Shown piece by piece: positions 56,293 to 64,000 of a stretch of DNA of 64,000 nucleotides (its first letter is position 1; every line of letters starts with the position of its first letter). Below the pieces are notes generated by a model. It searched no databases. It was not told the DNA's origin and worked only from the letters and a program-made list of their open reading frames with translations. This stretch comes from Hymenopus coronatus (lineage: Eukaryota; Arthropoda; Insecta; Mantodea; Hymenopodidae): NCBI GenBank assembly GCA_030762935.1, contig CM060884.1, positions 74,846,696-74,910,695 of the forward strand. The letters run 5' to 3'. Both the position numbers and the translations under genes were made by a program.

Positions 56293-57145
56293 TTTATATT
56301 TTCTGTACATTGTGTGTAGAGAAGATGTTGCACTCCAAAAAAATTTCGATACCGAGATATCACCGGAAACATGTTTTAGGTTCCCCTGTATTAAAAAAAG
56401 GTACTTTCAGAAAAAGGCCCTTGTGTGTGTATGTCCGTGTGTCGATGTGTCTGTGAACACGATAACTCAAAAACGAAAAAGTTGTTAAAATACCATAGTT
56501 GGTATTTAAGTTTAGTATCTTCTAGGGATGCGACACGAAGATTTTGAGAAAAGTCCCCCACCCCCAACTACCCTTTACATGAAAAATGTTTGGGACATTT
56601 TGATTTTCTAAAAAATGACTAACGATTTCGATTAAAATATCGTATATCAAATATATTTAGCTGACAAATAAAATGTATATTTTGAATTTTCTGGGAATAG
56701 CCTCTGAAGAGTACTTTGTTCTGCATGAGTTTTACGGAATGTTGAATAGCTGCTGAACCGTAAGAGATGGACAAAAACTTACTACACAAAAATGTAGAGT
56801 ACTTTAAAACATACAATTTATGTTATATACATTTTTTTCGTGGAGTTCATTGTTTTTGAGACATTTCTTGTTTTTGGGTTCTGCTTTGAAAAACTTATAC
56901 TTTTCTCTTACAGGAATTTGTCAACTGCTGTCCATACAAACAAGGGAATTTCGGTCACATAGCAACCAGCTTTTGACTATCACTTTAATCTATGCTACGC
57001 TTCAACTTACAAGGAAGCAGGTAATAACACAATTTCTGATAATATTTTTGGTTAGCATGAAGTAAATAGAAGTATAAGCTTTTAACAATAATTCGTTGCA
57101 GAGATGTAGAGAAAGTCATGTGAATGGAACACATTAGATTTTTGT
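56293..57145 (-). mobile_element. Rep1 copy, near full length, subfamily B
   Basis: The outer hairpin arm is lost (TATTTTCTGTACATTGTGTGTAGAGAAG). It has B-type GTGAACACGATAACTC and ends GGAACACATTAGATTTTT. Confidence 0.88.
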
Positions 57146-57147
57146 AA

Positions 57148-57527
57148 ATAGAAAGGAAATAAAGAAATATACCAGGCTAAAACGATAAACAAAACTTTTT
57201 TTAAAATCCGGTTGTCATGTAGATGAAATCCGTTTCTATGCAGGGCCAAGAGTTTACATCTTACCGTATGACAAATGTGTTTTTACTCTGAAATAAGTAA
57301 CAAGGAATATCTCAGAAATGGCCAGTTCAACGAAAAAAAAATTAAATGTCATAAACTGTGTTTTAATGATCGACATTTTTTGTCTCTCTCTTACGGTTTA
57401 CTAGTTACGCAAAATTCATTCAGACAACAGGTCATTAGAGGCTATTCCCAGTAAATTACAATATACATTTTATTTGCCCTATAAATATCTTTAATATCTT
57501 TATGGTATTTTAATTAAAACGTTTGCG
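57148..57527 (+). repeat. Rep1 mid-body fragment, older variant
   Basis: It contains older-variant TTTCTATGCAGGGCCAAGAG and GAAATGGCCAGTTCAACG. It stops at TTTTAATTAAAACG, before the microsatellite. Confidence 0.7.
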
Positions 57528-57560
57528 TCATGTGAATGGAACACATTAGATTTTTCAATA
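57528..57560 (-). repeat. solitary Rep1 start terminus
   Basis: About 33 bp, TCATGTGAATGGAACACATT plus AGATTTTT, identical to the terminus at 57118-57143. It is fused to an opposite-strand body fragment. Confidence 0.75.
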
Positions 57561-57784
57561 ACATGTAAGGTGATATCGGGGGCTTTGCATCAGAATCAAC
57601 TCGTTGTCTTTGTGCTGGATTTTTACCTCAAACACACACACTCACTCTCACAGTATTTCCAGACTCTGTAAGGGATACAGAATAATTCTAATTAAAGAAA
57701 ACTTCCCCGCCTCAGTCGGAATCAAATCCGAGTGAATAGAATTTGTAAATAGAATTTGTGAATGAATAAAGGTATTTAAAAAGC
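57561..57784. other. unassigned spacer
   Basis: Contains a short ACACACACTCACTCTCAC run; otherwise nothing recognised. Confidence 0.35.
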
Positions 57785-57930
57785 CAAAAAAGTACACATG
57801 GACCTTTTTTTAAAGCGCTCTTTTTGAATTCAGGAGACTCTAAAACGTATTTCTCGTAGAATCTTGATATAGGATTTTTAGGTGGAATACAATGCCTTTT
57901 CTACCCAGTAATATGTAGGGAAACTAAAAA
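57785..57930 (+). repeat. Rep1 terminal fragment, hairpin eroded
   Basis: From ACATGGACCTTTTTTTAAAG through AGGTGGAATACAATGCC to a collapsed hairpin (CTACCCAGTAATATGTAGGGAAACTAAAAA). Confidence 0.75.
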
Positions 57931-58619
57931 AGACAAAGAGCATGTTGACCTTTGCCAAACTTCAGTTTTGTAATTATACAAACGTCCTCTTGATGAAGCA
58001 CGGGCAAAACTAATTGGATTTGGGCTGAAGAGTGAACTCTAAAATAGTCGACGAGTGGATTTGTGGGCAGAGGGTTGGTAGTGCCGGAAAATAGTGGCAG
58101 AATAAAAGGAACCTAAATTGCTAATTGAGTCACACACAGACACACGTATTTAACACTTCACCAAATGCCAGAGCTTTTAGTTGGTGCTGTGCAGAGTTTA
58201 TCGCAAAAACCCCGCGCCATTGCAGTCGCTTTTTCCTCGGGCTGTTTACTAATCAACATTATAAATTTGCTCTATAAATTACGGTCCATGTGTGGCGGAG
58301 AGCGGGCAGAAAGAGCGATTAGAAATACCACTACATATGTATCACAGCACCATAAGCTCACACGTGACGTAGCAACGGCTTCCTGGTTAACCCTTTGTTG
58401 CCTGTCGGAACCTATAAGTTCCGCTTGCTTTAAACGTAACAATACAAATAGGGTTGTACTCTAGGATTCATTTCATGTTATACTGACTTCAACCATAAAC
58501 GACAAGTAATCAAGACTGATTTATATTGTAAAAATATATACAATTTCGCCCTAAAATTACAGTGATTTTTTTAAATCAAAAGAGAGCAAAACCAACACAA
58601 CTACAGTCAAATGTAACCC
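57931..58619. other. unassigned sequence with a 99-residue frame
   Basis: A plus frame at 58165-58464 has no domain I recognise. Nothing marks it as a gene. Confidence 0.4.
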
Positions 58620-58775
58620 GATTACCTTCCAAACATTACACCGATTATTTTACTTGGGCTCTCCCCGTCCTTTACCACAGTCACTGGAATTTGAACTTGC
58701 AACATTTGGCTTTGAATGGATGGCCAGTCCATTACCTATGACCTAACACTCATGACCATTTGAACCATCTTTTTG
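58620..58775 (-). repeat. SINE2-like copy with tRNA-type head
   Basis: The minus-strand B-box-like GTTCAAATTCC (58696-58686) is preceded by a GGTCATAGGTAATGGACTGG segment and followed by GTGACTGTGGTAAAGGACGG. The 3' body is shared with 30570-30668. Confidence 0.5.
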
Positions 58776-59099
58776 GTAGTGCCTTTGGCAGTATTATGAA
58801 AACTGGTTTAAAATAATTTAAACTTCTAATTGGGAAGAACTAGATTAATAACGGATCTATATTTATTTTCAGTTCTATTATTTTATATAATAGCTTTATA
58901 GATGTATTCCCATATATTTTTAAGAGAACTCCAGTTTTAAGCTTGAATTAAATGAAAAACGGAATATGTAGTATAGTAGTGTAGGCAACTAAGAGTTAAG
59001 TACAGTAATTTTCTGTAAATAACTTAACTTCCTTTCATTTCACTCAAATTTCAATAGTTTTAATTAGCATAGAACCTATAAGAACGAGCAGGACTTGAT
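58776..59099. other. unassigned A+T-rich sequence
   Basis: Nothing recognised. Confidence 0.4.
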
Positions 59100-59207
59100 A
59101 ATGTTTAGGTTAATCTCTATCCCTTGCGGTTTAACCATTATGCTAAATTGTACACAAATTATCCACAGTAAAGAGGTCTTTAGACGCTATTCCAGAAAAT
59201 TATTTTC
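59100..59207 (+). repeat. Rep1 mid-body scrap
   Basis: Matches about 100 bp around TCTCTATCCCTTGCGGTTTA and TTTAGACGCTATTCCAGAAA. Confidence 0.65.
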
Positions 59208-59282
59208 TTTATTTATTAGTCTGACTCAAATGAGTTTCCCTAGTGACACAGCATAAAATACATAATTAGGGATTTTTACAAA

Positions 59283-60189
59283 AATCCTGATATGCTCCAC
59301 TCACTTGACTTTCTCTAAATCTCTGCAAAAAGATACTATTAAGAAGCTTATACTTCTATTCACTTCATGCTAATCGAAAAAAAATAGCAGAAATAGTCTT
59401 ATTACTTGCTTCATTGTGAGTAGAAGCGAAATAAGCGAGTACCATAGGTTAAAGTGATAGTCAAACGCTGGTTGCTCTGTAAATGAAGTTCCTTTGTATG
59501 GATAGGATGAGAAAAGTTCAAAGCTGAAACCAAAAAACAACGAATACCTCAAAAACGGCCAATGCCACGAAAAAAATATATACCGCATAAATGGTGTGCT
59601 TTAACATGCTCTATATTTTTTGTGCAGTAGGTTTTTGTCCATCTCTTAAGGTTCAGCAGTTATGCAAAATTCCGCAGAATTCATCCAGAATGAAGTAGTC
59701 TTCAGAGGCTATTCCCAGAAAATTCAAGATATACATTTTATTTGTCAGGTAAATGTCTTTAGTATACGATATTTTAATAAAAATTGTTAGAACCATTTTT
59801 CTGAAAATAAAAGGTTCGAAAAAAGTTCCATGTAAAGTGTAGGTGGGGGCGGGCGGATTTTCTTGAAAATCTTCGTGTCGCATTCTTGGAAGATACCAAA
59901 TCTAAATATAAAATTTGGTTTTTAACGGACTTTTCGTTTTTGAGCTATGCTACCCACAGAACCACAGACACATATACATACAGACACACACTGGCAGACA
60001 GACAGACTGACAGGCAGACGCACACACACATACTCGGAAATTTCTCTAAAATCTTATTTTTTTTATTATTATTTATTCTAGAGGTCTCAAAACAAGAATT
60101 TCTGGTGTAATCTCGTTATAAAAATTTGGGTGCATTAGAATACCTTCTCTTTACACTTTGTTCATAGTACGTGTAGAGAAAGTAAACAT
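59283..60189 (+). mobile_element. Rep1 copy, full length, subfamily A
   Basis: It starts TCCTGATATGCTCCACTCAC and ends GTGTAGAGAAAGTAAACA. A long microsatellite (about 59958-60031) is rich in CAGACAGACAGACTGACAGG. Confidence 0.9.
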
Positions 60190-60414
60190 TTTATAAGGGA
60201 CTATTACAAAAAGTAATGTAGCATACGTTATAATAGTTATATAAAGCTTAACCTATGAGAACGAATTGTAACAAAGATTATAAGACATATGCCACAACAA
60301 TAAAAGCAATAACAATAAAAGAGACAAAACTACGTTTTATTTCTAATGTAACATTGCAATTATAATTAGAATCACTGTAGGGCAAGGACTGTACTGTTAA
60401 TCTCACGAAATCAG
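60190..60414. other. unassigned spacer
   Basis: Nothing recognised. Confidence 0.35.
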
Positions 60415-60770
60415 TTCGGGAAAGATCCTCACTCTCTATCTCTACTGCCTCTATCAGTAGTCTCCATTCTCTGTAATCTTTGTGTCCAAAGTGAAGCTTC
60501 AGATCATCTGCACATCCTTTTTTCTACCGGCCTACTCTCTTTTGGACGGTTCTTGTGTGCCTTTCCTCATGACGTGGCCCGCCCACTTCCACTTGATGTA
60601 TTTGAATCCGTCATCTTCGTCAATTCTTCGTTGAGGATTGTGTCACGGAAGCTGACACCTAGAAATTTTCTCTCCAGCTTCCTTTGGCATATTCCCAACA
60701 TTTTTCTTTCACTGTTTATTAGGGCCCAGGTTTGGGCCTGATGTAGTAAGAGAGGAATAATGCAGCTGAA
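60415..60770 (-). pseudogene. RTE-type LINE ORF C-terminal fragment, copy 1
   Basis: Minus frames from about 60755 give QAQTWALINSERKMLGICQR, then KLERKFLGVSFRDTILNEEL. A frame switch then reads HQVEVGGPRHEERHTR where the family has KWQWAGHV-x-R. This Y/QTW...CQRK-x-R...LGV-x-x-RD...WAGH order is the tail of RTE/BovB-clade ORF proteins. The sequence is close to the fragment at 62.1-62.5 kb, so both are the same family, 5'-truncated and frameshifted. Confidence 0.75.
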
Positions 60771-60781
60771 CAGTATATGTA

Positions 60782-61688
60782 TTTACTTTCTCTACAAGTA
60801 TCATATACATAGTGTGTACAGAAGCTATTGTAATGCAACCAAAAATTCGATACCGAGATTTCACCGGAAATACTTGTTATGGATCCCCCTGAATCAAAAA
60901 AGATATTTTTGGAAAAAGTCCGATGTGTATGTGCGTGTCTGTCAGTCTGTCTGTCAGTTAATATGTCTGTGAGTGTGTGTCTGTGGAGAGCATTGCTATA
61001 AACGAAAAGACCGTTGAATATCAAACTTGGTATTAAAGTTTGGTATCTTCCAAGGATGCGACACGAAGATTTTCAAGAAAACACCTCACTCCAAACTACC
61101 GTTTACATGGAAAAATTTTCGAAGATTTTGATTTTTTGAAAAATGGCTGTAATGATTTTGATTAAAATATCGTATATTAAATATATTTATCTGACATATG
61201 AAATGTATGTCTTGAATTTTCAGGGAATAGCCTTTGAAGACTACTTTATTCTGGATGAATCTTACGAAATTTTGCAAAACCGTAAGGGATGGACAAAAAC
61301 TTACCACACAAAAACGTAGAGCACAACTTCTATTTGGAATATACATTTTTTTTCGTGGAGTTGATCGTTCTTGAAATATTCCTTTTTTTTTTCTTTTTTT
61401 TTTTCGGTTTCAGCTTTGAAAAACATATTTTTCTCATACAGGAATTTGTCAACTCCTGTCCATATAAACAAAGGAACTTCAGTCACATAACAACCGGCTT
61501 TTGCCTATCACTTTAACCTATGGTACTCCCTTATTTTGCTTCTACTTACAAAGAAGCAAGTAATAAGACTATTTCTGATAATTTATTCTCAATTAGCATG
61601 AAGTAAATAGAAACATAAGCTTTTAACAATAATTTGTTGCAAAGGTGTAGAGAAAGTCAGGTGAATGGAACACATCAGATGTTTTTCT
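60782..61688 (-). mobile_element. Rep1 copy, full length, subfamily A
   Basis: From ACTTTCTCTACAAGTATCAT to GGAACACATCAGATGTTTTT. The microsatellite is TGTCTGTCAGTCTGTCTGTC. The hairpin end lies about 12 bp from the RTE fragment's outer edge. Confidence 0.9.
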
Positions 61689-61822
61689 ATGGTAAGCTTA
61701 TGTTTATCTCTTATGATTTAACCGTTAAGCAAAACTCATCCGGAATAAAGAAGTCTTTAGAGGCCATTCCAAAAAATTTCAAATTACACATTTAATTTCT
61801 AATGTGAACACCTTTAATATTA

Positions 61823-62045
61823 GAATTAGCTTGTGGAGGGCCGAGAGTTTAGACCTCTCACCTAGACGGCTCGGATTCGAACCCAAGCAACCGCAGGGGT
61901 GGATTTTCTCCGGTTTCCCCCGTCTCTGCATTCCACCAGTACTCCTTCTTCATGTCATGTATCATCAGTGTCATTGCCTGCGGTGCCACAAGTAGTAAAA
62001 GCGGGTGTTAAAAACTACCCCCCCCCAAAAAAAAACCGTAGAATT
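61823..62045 (+). mobile_element. SINE1 copy, single B-box
   Basis: GGCCGAGAGTTTAGACCTCT, then CACCTAGACGGCTCGGATTC with B-box-like GGATTCGAACCC, then GCATTCCACCAGTACTCC and GCCTGCGGTGCCACAAGTAG. It ends in C9-A9 near 62017-62035. This unamplified version shows what the 39-kb array grew from. Confidence 0.75.
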
Positions 62046-62084
62046 CGTGCAGAGCAGAGCTTCTTGGCTAGCAAACACTCGTAG

Positions 62085-62480
62085 CCAGTCTGGGAAAGCT
62101 CCTCCTCACTCTTTTGATGCTGCCTCTATCAGAAGTCTCCATTCCCTGCCATGTCTTCCAGTTGTGTCCAAAGTGAAGTTTCAGATCTTTTTTTTTTTTT
62201 CTGCGTCCTATGCTCCTTTGGCCGATTCTTGGATCACAGGCTTTCATCTTATGTGCCTACTCTCATGACGTGGCCCGCCCACTTCCATTTGATGCACTTC
62301 GCTGTCCTTGATGCCAGTCATCTTATTCATTTCTTCGTTGCAAATTCTGTCTATAATATTTCTCATCAACTTCCTTTGGCATGTTCCCAACATTCTTCTT
62401 TTTTGGTTTGTTAGGGTCCAGTTTTTGACTCCATATGTTAAGGGAGGAAGAAAGAAGCTGTCCAGTATATCATTTTTCAT
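62085..62480 (-). pseudogene. RTE-type LINE ORF C-terminal fragment, copy 2
   Basis: From 62480 on the minus strand, a 78-residue frame reads LPPLTYGVKNWTLTNQKRRM, LGTCQRKLMRNIIDRI and VHQMEVGGPRHESRHIR. LTYG-x-x-W-LT...CQRK-x-x-R is the conserved tail of RTE-clade ORF proteins, after the reverse transcriptase. The WAGHV motif is frameshifted to VGGPRH, just as in copy 1. RT and endonuclease domains are absent. It lies with a SINE inside a Rep1 fragment. Confidence 0.8.
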
Positions 62481-62883
62481 TTTTAATGTACTATATTTTA
62501 ATCAAAATCCTTAGAGCCATTTTTAGAAAGAAAACAAAAATTTCAAAACTGTAAAGGGTAACTTCTGGGGAAGGGGGGTTAGGATCCTTGAAAACCTTCG
62601 CATCGCATTATGGGGGTATACTATACTTAAATACAAAGTTTAGTACTTATTTTGAAATATACTAAAAATTAATACTAAATTTGGTATTCAAAGGATTTTT
62701 TTGATTTTGAGCCATTACAGGCACACACGGAGCTTTTTCTAAATATTATTTTCGGACTCAGAGGACCCCAAAACATACATACTTCTGTTGAAATTTCGAC
62801 ATCAACTTTTGGGTGCAATGTAGTATTTTATCTAGCTACTACATTCATTATATGTGCATAGTGCTACAGAAAGTAAAAATTAA

Positions 62884-62940
62884 AACATGTTTCATAGAGC
62901 TTCTCCACCTAGTTTTTTACAAAATTTTATTCTTCTATCT
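62884..62940 (+). repeat. faint Rep1 start scrap
   Basis: GAGCTTCTCCACCTAGTTTT and TTATTCTTCTATCT weakly match the Rep1 start region. Confidence 0.4.
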
Positions 62941-63060
62941 GGGTCAGTTAGTTAGGTCGTGGACTAGTGATTTCTAGGTCGCGAGCTTAATCCCGGTTCC
63001 GACCGATGGTTTTTAAGCGTGCTAAATTGTTGCGTCTGTGAAATTTCAAAATCCACAGTA
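62941..63060 (+). repeat. tRNA-derived SINE head
   Basis: CAGTTAGTTAGGTCGTGGAC, then TAGTGATTTCTAGGTCGCGA and CCCGGTTCCGACC (B-box-like, 62993-63004) have tRNA order and spacing. The acceptor stem does not close and the flank looks like SINE body (TTTTTAAGCGTGCTAAATTG), so it is not called a tRNA gene. Confidence 0.5.
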
Positions 63061-63196
63061 TATAAAAGAATTTATGAGTCATTATACACAGCAACAATGA
63101 TGTTTGTCACGTGTCAATATTTTAGCTTAGATGGGTAATTAAATAATACATTTTGACTGACTAAAGCTATTGTTCTAAAAAAATAGTCATGTGCTG

Positions 63197-64000
63197 TATT
63201 ACTCTCTCTACGGTGTGTATAGAAGATATTGCATTTCACCCAAAAATTCAAAACTGAGATTTCACCGGAAATAAAAGTTTTAGGATCCCCTGTATCCAAA
63301 AAAAAAGTATTTTCAGAATAAAGTCTATAAATAAAACAACTCAGAAATGAAAAGTCGGAAAATATCAAACTTGGTATTTAAGTTAAGTATCTTCCAGGGA
63401 TGTGAGATGAAATTTTTGAGAAGAAAATCCCCCACCCCAAACTACTCTTTACATGTAGATAATTTCGAAAAGTTTGATTTTTTTCAAAAATGGCTCTAAT
63501 GATTTTTAATAAAATTCCGTATATTAAAGATATTTAAATAGGAAATAAAATGTATATCTTGAGTTTTCTAGTCCTTAAAGACCTCTTTACTCTGAATGAA
63601 TTTTGTGTATCAGGTATACCGTAAGGAATGGTGTAAAACTTAGTAACCAAAAGAAGTAGATCACGTTAAAACACAAAATTTATGTAATATGTTTTTTCTT
63701 TGTAGAATTGTTCATTTCTGAGATATTTCTTGTTATCTGTTTCAGATTTAAAATACTTAAAACTTTTCTCACATGGAAAGTTGTAAACTCCTGGCCCTGC
63801 ATAGAAACGAATTTCAACCACATTAATATATTTAACTATTATTTTGGCCTGTGTATTCCCTTATTTTCTTTCTACTTACAAGGAAGAAAGGAATTGAGAC
63901 AATTTTTGCTAATGTTTATCTCGAATATTATAAAGTAGATCGAAGAATATGGTTCTTAACCATAATTTGTTAGAGGGATGATTGTTTTTAAATATATTCA
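63197..64000 (-). mobile_element. Rep1 copy, subfamily B, runs off the window
   Basis: Damaged hairpin end (CTCTCTCTACGGTGTGTATAGAAG), B-type GAAAAGTCGGAAAATATC, microsatellite nearly absent. It has an older-variant far half (CTCCTGGCCCTGCATAGAAA). It is cut by the window edge near its start terminus. Confidence 0.85.

Larger units (their letters stand above)
61689..62880 (+). repeat. Rep1 fragment split by a SINE+RTE block
   Basis: 61689-61822 is mid-body (TATCTCTTATGATTTAACCG to CACCTTTAATATT). The element resumes at about 62482 (GTACTATATTTTAATCAAAA) and continues to a decayed hairpin (TGTGCATAGTGCTACAGAAAGTAAAAA, 62879). The halves are collinear across the inserted 660 bp. Confidence 0.75.

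Noticed and set aside
58165..58464. Possible small host gene (99-residue frame)
   Set aside because: No domain, no splice or promoter signal I can defend; frames of this length occur by chance at this density.
62941..63010. Functional tRNA gene on the plus strand
   Set aside because: tRNA-like order of boxes but no matching acceptor arm; the downstream sequence looks like SINE body.

Overview
The window is animal nuclear DNA, most likely from an arthropod. It is A+T-rich and holds mariner, pogo-like, piggyBac-like and Tc1/mariner-type transposase remnants, CR1/Jockey-, RTE- and Penelope-type retroelement pieces, tRNA-promoter SINEs and long microsatellites. I found no intact host gene, no true tRNA or rRNA gene, and nothing bacterial. 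Every protein-like signal I can name belongs to a decayed transposable element. The arthropod assignment is inferred from the element mix, not proven.

The dominant feature is one interspersed repeat of about 830-900 bp, called Rep1 here. By my rough tally about 60 copies and fragments, on both strands, cover about half of the 64 kb. I report a copy as + when its hairpin terminus is on the right. Reading a + copy left to right: (1) a start near TGATGTGTTCCATTCACATG; (2) then ACTTTCTCTACA; (3) a non-coding body; (4) a 20-bp near-palindrome, AAATACCAAGTTTGGTATTT; (5) a CA/CAGA microsatellite; (6) a hairpin around ACTATGTACATAGT; (7) a terminus TGTAGAGAAAGTA. The ends are therefore short, asymmetric inverted repeats (ACTTTCTCTACA / TGTAGAGAAAGT). 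I see no target-site duplication, and the flanks are T- or A-rich. This resembles non-autonomous Helentron-type (HINE/DINE-like) rolling-circle elements, but that class is an inference. Two diagnostic subfamilies (A and B) and an older, diverged set are visible.

Layout. 1-5.7 kb: mostly + Rep1 copies. 6.1-9.0 kb: a - copy split by a 5'-truncated LINE with a duplicated tail and a large ATT microsatellite. 9.4-11.4 kb: a - copy split by a pogo-like deletion derivative. 11.6-12.4 kb: a Rep1 copy whose microsatellite grew to about 590 bp. 12.4-17.7 kb: Rep1 copies. 18.4-19.6 kb: a piggyBac-like remnant. 19.6-32 kb: Rep1 copies with Jockey- and LINE-type fragments between them. 32.4-36.1 kb: a 91-bp tandem repeat, LINE fragments and a Penelope-type fragment carrying a hammerhead-ribozyme-like fold. 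37.6-38.0 kb: a transposase fragment. 39.0-40.3 kb: a SINE whose Pol III B-box segment is amplified into 16 tandem 72-bp units. 40.4-42.5 kb: a Rep1 copy split by a 1.3-kb mariner. 43-57 kb: clustered Rep1 copies and a 51-kb SINE. 59-64 kb: Rep1 copies, two RTE fragments and a SINE+RTE insertion inside Rep1.

The nesting order shows that Rep1 is older than the mariner, pogo-like, LINE and SINE/RTE insertions that interrupt it. The window reads as a transposon graveyard with local tandem amplification, not as an operon or gene cluster.
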